A stretch of 10,291 nucleotides of DNA from Planctomycetota bacterium. GTDB lineage: Bacteria; Planctomycetota; Planctomycetia; Planctomycetales; Planctomycetaceae. The translations under genes and the position numbers were made by a program. Positions 7,142 to 10,291 of this stretch are shown in pieces. The notes below the pieces were generated by a model. That model was not told where the DNA came from. It did no database searches and saw only the letters and a list, made by a program, of their open reading frames with translations. The stretch lies in NCBI GenBank assembly GCA_024278285.1, contig JAJRTM010000104.1, forward strand, positions 1-10,291, written 5' to 3'. How positions within the stretch are numbered: position 1 is the first letter of the stretch; each line of letters begins with the position of its first letter.

Positions 7142-7846
7142 TCAGTCTTGTAAACGAAACAAGTAATCATGCCGCGATAGCTTCTCTCCCGCCGCATAGC
7201 GGCTTCCAAGTAGCGACTGAACCTCTTCATATCGGTTGATCGTCTGGCACTCAATCAATAAATATCGAGGAGCAGACCGCGAAAAATCGAGCCCCTGCAG
7301 TACCGATAATTCAAACCCCTCAACATCCAACGAGAAAAAAGTAATCTCAAGATCAAATTCATCAATAAGCGACTGAAGAGTTCTTGCCGGGACTTCAATT
7401 TGTTCGCCACTCAGATGGTGCCTCTTCAGCATTTCTTGACGTTCGAATAATTCATCCCCTTCGTAAGCACCGTTGGTCCACGTTAAATCGTGTCCATAAG
7501 TAATTGAAATGGTTTCATGCTCATAATCAAATGGCACAAGGGCACAATGTACAACATGAGCTCGCTTCCGAAATCGCTGGCACTCAGCAAACTGCATTGG
7601 GTTTGGTTCCACAAGTAATCCAGACCAGCCTTTGATACGATCCAAATAATATGTATTACTAAACCCAAACCCATCGAGCGCCCCAGCTTCCACATAAGTT
7701 CCTTGAGCAGGAAGCCGTTCTGAAAGAAGGTCATCAAGGCCGTCACGAGCCTGCTTGCATAACGAAGGCAAACGGCACAAGTCTGTAAATGCTTTACGAG
7801 TACGAGATTTTACGGTTCTATATTTATTGACGATTTTTTTTTGCAT
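7142..7846 (-). CDS. FkbM family methyltransferase
   Basis: A 234-residue SAM-dependent methyltransferase. YVEAGALDGFGFSNTYYLD (51-69) is the FkbM version of motif I, LLVEPNP (77-83) is the acidic ribose-binding strand end, and FFSLDVEGFELSVLQGLDF (170-188) is the hallmark LDVEG(F/Y)E block of the family. The C-terminus EKLSRHDYLFR (221-231) is a phrase that recurs in this family. FkbM members methylate hydroxyl groups of natural products or sugars; in a glycosyltransferase operon the likely target is a sugar hydroxyl. The start is the ATG at 7846. It is followed by a run of nine A on the coding strand (7834-7842) within codons 2-5, so the reading frame would be exposed to slippage. No clear Shine-Dalgarno precedes it. 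About 64 bases separate it from the SGNH gene. Confidence 0.92.
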   Translation of the reverse strand: MQKKIVNKYRTVKSRTRKAFTDLCRLPSLCKQARDGLDDLLSERLPAQGTYVEAGALDGFGFSNTYYLDRIKGWSGLLVEPNPMQFAECQRFRKRAHVVHCALVPFDYEHETISITYGHDLTWTNGAYEGDELFERQEMLKRHHLSGEQIEVPARTLQSLIDEFDLEITFFSLDVEGFELSVLQGLDFSRSAPRYLLIECQTINRYEEVQSLLGSRYAAGEKLSRHDYLFRLQD

Positions 7847-7910
7847 CGAATTATGATTTGATCTAATGGTTCAGCTCACTTGGTGCAGATGGGAAAGATC
7901 AGCAGAATAG

Positions 7911-8891
7911 TTACAGATTTTTCGGATCAATGATTTGTGCAAGGCGTTTACTAAAGTACCTTGCTCCTTCTGCTGACAGGTGTGTCCAGTCTGCAAAATA
8001 TTCATCTGTCGCTTGCAATTCATACCGCATGTCAATCACGTCAGATTCAGATATGCAGGGAGTATTCAGAAAAGCGTTTAAAGCTATTTTGGCATATTGA
8101 TTGCGAAGGTTTGATTTGGGATCACCCCAGAAGACTTGATGGTACGGGGGACGCAACATCATTACCTTCACGCCAGCATTCTGAAGTTTGGTAAGCAAGC
8201 GTTTCAGGCAAATGATATTTCGTTTGATCTCAGCTTGGTCAAACTTCGTCCCCAGTGCGCTGAAGTCAACTATTGTTTCCGAAGTCACGTGATACGAATG
8301 GGTCTTAAAGCCTGGCCCCATTAATTGAGGATCGCAGGGAAGTTGCGGCTCAATAATTGAGGGCCAGATTTTTCCCATGCGAGAAACGCTTGAATATTCA
8401 GAAACAGTTGCTTTAAGAGTTTCCCAAGTTGATAACGGCAACTCTCTCGCGTGGAGATTCCACTCGAAAAATCCACGAAAGTCTCCTCTGCGCATCTTAA
8501 GCGTGTTTTTGTACACGGGGACAGGGTCGAGTTCGAGTATAACCAACTTTGCTTTCGAAACTTGTTTCCAATATTTTTCACAAAGGACCTCTGCCATCTG
8601 GTAATCCAATCCGTTGTCAGCAAGGTTAACAACGGAATATGGAAAGCAAGCCGGATTAACGCCAGATATGATATGCGAGGAGCCAACAAAAATGACATCA
8701 ACAGGGCCTTGCTCCAGCCGCTTCACAGCAAGTGTGCGAAATGTCGGTTGGCTGCGAGCGGCCCAGAATTTTCGCAAGGTGAATTCACCAGCGGTTGCGG
8801 TGATTATTAATGAGAGCCCCAGCAGAAATTGCCATCTAATTTCTGTCCAGCCCAGTCTTCGCCATTGGCTTATGTTTTTAGAACTGAAAAT
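7911..8891 (-). CDS. SGNH/GDSL-like protein, partner of the MBOAT acyltransferase
   Basis: VDVIFVGSSHIISGVNP holds the block I Ser (GSSH at residues 70-73 of the extended protein, 32-35 from TTG). DEYFADWTHLSAEGARYFS near the C-terminus has the Asp-x-x-His (D301, H304) of the SGNH triad. This type of protein commonly sits next to an AlgI-like MBOAT and completes O-acetyl transfer to a polysaccharide, as AlgJ and AlgX do in alginate. The first ordinary start codon is TTG at 8777, giving 288 residues. Upstream in the same frame, up to a stop, is a further coding-like stretch with RR, then WQFLLGLSLIITATAGEFT, a clear signal-anchor helix. The ATT at 8891 has GGAG 7 bases upstream and would give 326 residues, overlapping the MBOAT gene by 14 bases. 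I annotate the extended form; CTG at 8855 is another option. Family certainty is higher than start certainty. Confidence 0.8.
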   Translation of the reverse strand: MFSSKNISQWRRLGWTEIRWQFLLGLSLIITATAGEFTLRKFWAARSQPTFRTLAVKRLEQGPVDVIFVGSSHIISGVNPACFPYSVVNLADNGLDYQMAEVLCEKYWKQVSKAKLVILELDPVPVYKNTLKMRRGDFRGFFEWNLHARELPLSTWETLKATVSEYSSVSRMGKIWPSIIEPQLPCDPQLMGPGFKTHSYHVTSETIVDFSALGTKFDQAEIKRNIICLKRLLTKLQNAGVKVMMLRPPYHQVFWGDPKSNLRNQYAKIALNAFLNTPCISESDVIDMRYELQATDEYFADWTHLSAEGARYFSKRLAQIIDPKNL

Positions 8892-10291
8892 AGATGAACT
8901 CCGAACTTCGAAAGACGCCGAACAACATCAAAATGGCAACCGCTGCACAATAACTGAGTAGGCGAGCCGGGCGGGTTGCCAGAAGTGGTTCTTCATCTGT
9001 CGCGTGCCGTTCTCGTAGGAGATCAATTGCGATCACCATTCCGCCAAACAACACAATTGTTAACACCAACGGGATATCCACCGCTTCAACCTGCCTGAAG
9101 AGATTCAAGCAAAGAACCTTCACGTGCATCAACCGCTGAGAGAAAAAGAGCAACCAGCCGATACAGGTGACATGAAAGAAAAAGAGAATCGCGAGGGTAT
9201 GCAGTGCAAAATCGGGCAATCGTAATTTTCGAATCAGAGCAGAACCAGCGTCTCCAAACTGACGATAAATAATCAGGATCGTTCCATGAAAGAATCCCCA
9301 GAGCAGGAATGTCAATGCGGCTCCGTGCCATAATCCTCCCAGCACCATCGTAATCATCAAGTTACGATACATCATAAACTTGCCGCCGCGATTGCCTCCC
9401 AGCGGAATGTAAAGGTAATCACGAAGCCAGGTACTTAAACTGATATGCCAGCGTCCCCAGAAATCGCTGGGACTAACTGCAAAATACGGCTGATTGAAAT
9501 TCCGCATCAACTCGATACCCATCAACTTGGAAATCCCACGAGCAATGTTCGTGTAGCCGGCAAAGTCTCCATAAATCTGAAATGCGGCTGCATAAAGCCC
9601 GAACAGTACGTTCAACCCATGATGATCTTCCGGCGAGTTGAACAGTTCTTTGGTAAACGGAGCCATATTCTCCGCAACGACCAATTTCAAAACATAGCCG
9701 AGCAGGATCAATCGAAAGCCATCACGAATTTGCTGATACCGAATATTTCGAGGTTGTTCAATCTGAGGCAACAACTTCGACGCTCGCTCAATTGGACCTG
9801 CAACTAATTGAGGAAAGTAGGATACAAACACGGCAAAATTCAGAAAGTTTCTGGTTGGCTTCAATTTGTCACGGTACACATCGATCGTATAGCTCATCGT
9901 CTGGAACGTATAGAAACTGATCCCCATTGGGAGCAATATCGTCACCACAGGCCAATCTGCACTCATCCCCATCATACTGAGGATACGATCAACATTCTCA
10001 GCAAAGAAATTGAAATACTTAAAGAAACCGAGTATCCCCAGATTCGAAACAACACTCAACGTCAGCCACGCTTTACGCCGCCGAGGTCGGGATTCCGCTG
10101 CAATCTTCAAACCGCAGACATAATCAACAACTGTCGAAATCGCAATTAATGATAAAAATCGCCAGTCCCACCAACCGTAGAAAAAATAACTGGCAACCAG
10201 CAGCAACGCATTCTGGTATCGATGCTTCAGGACAATATAAAGTCCATACACAACGATAAAGAACAAAACAAATTCGAGTGAATTAAATAAC
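8878..10291 (-). CDS. MBOAT family membrane O-acyltransferase (AlgI-like)
   Basis: Polytopic inner-membrane enzyme that passes an acyl group, usually acetyl, across the membrane for polysaccharide O-acylation. Hydrophobic segments run throughout. ASYFFYGWWDWRF near the N-terminus, PSDFWGRWHISLSTWLRDYLYIPLGG (His about 283) and VLGGLWHGAALTFLLWG (the conserved His about 323) are the AlgI-type signatures, and FIYFQF ends the protein as in many relatives. A TTG at 10266 could be taken as the start, but the frame continues upstream as LFNSLEFV, the usual beginning of this family. The last window base is then the G of an ATG lying two bases outside, so the gene is essentially complete at about 471 residues. 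It overlaps the SGNH gene if that starts at ATT. As the first gene seen, its promoter is outside the window. Confidence 0.96.
   Translation of the reverse strand, partial: LFNSLEFVLFFIVVYGLYIVLKHRYQNALLLVASYFFYGWWDWRFLSLIAISTVVDYVCGLKIAAESRPRRRKAWLTLSVVSNLGILGFFKYFNFFAENVDRILSMMGMSADWPVVTILLPMGISFYTFQTMSYTIDVYRDKLKPTRNFLNFAVFVSYFPQLVAGPIERASKLLPQIEQPRNIRYQQIRDGFRLILLGYVLKLVVAENMAPFTKELFNSPEDHHGLNVLFGLYAAAFQIYGDFAGYTNIARGISKLMGIELMRNFNQPYFAVSPSDFWGRWHISLSTWLRDYLYIPLGGNRGGKFMMYRNLMITMVLGGLWHGAALTFLLWGFFHGTILIIYRQFGDAGSALIRKLRLPDFALHTLAILFFFHVTCIGWLLFFSQRLMHVKVLCLNLFRQVEAVDIPLVLTIVLFGGMVIAIDLLRERHATDEEPLLATRPARLLSYCAAVAILMLFGVFRSSEFIYFQF
8899..8902 (-). promoter_or_regulatory. Shine-Dalgarno GGAG before an ATT codon
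   Basis: GGAG on the coding strand, inside the last codons of the MBOAT gene, lies 7 bases before the ATT at 8891. This is the best-placed ribosome binding site for the SGNH gene in its in-frame open region. The later TTG at 8777 has only a weaker GGTGA before it. The site is short and could be chance. Confidence 0.4.

Noticed and set aside
7129..7254. N-terminal extension of the family 2 gene to an ATG at 7254
   Set aside because: It would overlap the FkbM gene by 113 bases, adds a sequence unlike any family 2 N-terminus, and the ATG at 7128 has a good ribosome binding site.
7859..7901. TGATCT / AGATCA inverted pair in the gap before the FkbM gene
   Set aside because: Only 6 base pairs with a 31-base loop and no T-run; not a convincing terminator or operator.
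8451..8810. 119-codon plus-strand reading frame opposite the SGNH gene
   Set aside because: Antisense to a gene with clear catalytic blocks; the translation is low in recognisable motifs and there is no ribosome binding site worth noting.
8878..8961. Possible frameshift at the MBOAT 3' end that would fuse it to the SGNH gene
   Set aside because: The MBOAT ends in FIYFQF, the normal family C-terminus, so its stop is real and no frameshift is needed.
9445..10149. Two plus-strand frames (120 and 113 codons) opposite the MBOAT gene
   Set aside because: The MBOAT reading is unambiguous on the minus strand; these are overlap artefacts of its codon pattern.

Overview
The window is one dense, single-direction block of polysaccharide-building genes. 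Every gene I can support lies on the minus strand, so transcription runs from high to low coordinates. No rRNA, tRNA, mobile element or CRISPR array is visible. No stretch of 300 bases lacks a gene; the longest gap is about 64 bases. Several junctions are overlaps or near-overlaps (ATGA at 4325-4328 and 2489-2492, TTGA at 2340-2343), so the block looks like part of one operon that begins to the right of the window and continues to the left. The style (AlgI-type MBOAT ending in FIYFQF, many GT-A enzymes, FkbM and Methyltransf_24 proteins, use of TTG starts) fits a Gram-negative-type bacterium. A planctomycete is my best guess, from general resemblance only and not provable here.

Layout in transcription order. 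An O-acylation module comes first: an MBOAT membrane acyltransferase (its start codon straddles the right edge) and an overlapping SGNH/GDSL-like protein whose membrane anchor lies upstream of the first ordinary start codon. Next come an FkbM-type methyltransferase (7142-7846), a family 2 glycosyltransferase (6199-7128), a GT-A protein with a DSD motif (5281-6168), a second family 2-like enzyme (4325-5293), a Methyltransf_24-type methyltransferase (3606-4328) and a GT-B family 4 enzyme (2489-3550). These are followed by a 50-residue ORF (2340-2492), another family 2 enzyme (1375-2343), a type 11 class I methyltransferase (711-1385) and a family 2 enzyme cut by the left edge (1-656).

Taken together, six glycosyltransferases would assemble an oligosaccharide, three methyltransferases of different families could cap or methylate sugars, and the MBOAT/SGNH pair would add acyl (probably acetyl) groups outside the cytoplasmic membrane. 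The likely product is a decorated cell-surface or exported polysaccharide (O-antigen, capsule or exopolysaccharide). No flippase, polymerase, chain-length regulator or sugar-nucleotide synthesis gene is in view, so the export route is unknown.

The points most worth checking are the probable non-canonical (ATT) start of the SGNH gene, the tightly coupled 50-residue ORF, and an imperfect direct repeat that carries the ribosome binding site and start codon of both that ORF and the following glycosyltransferase.
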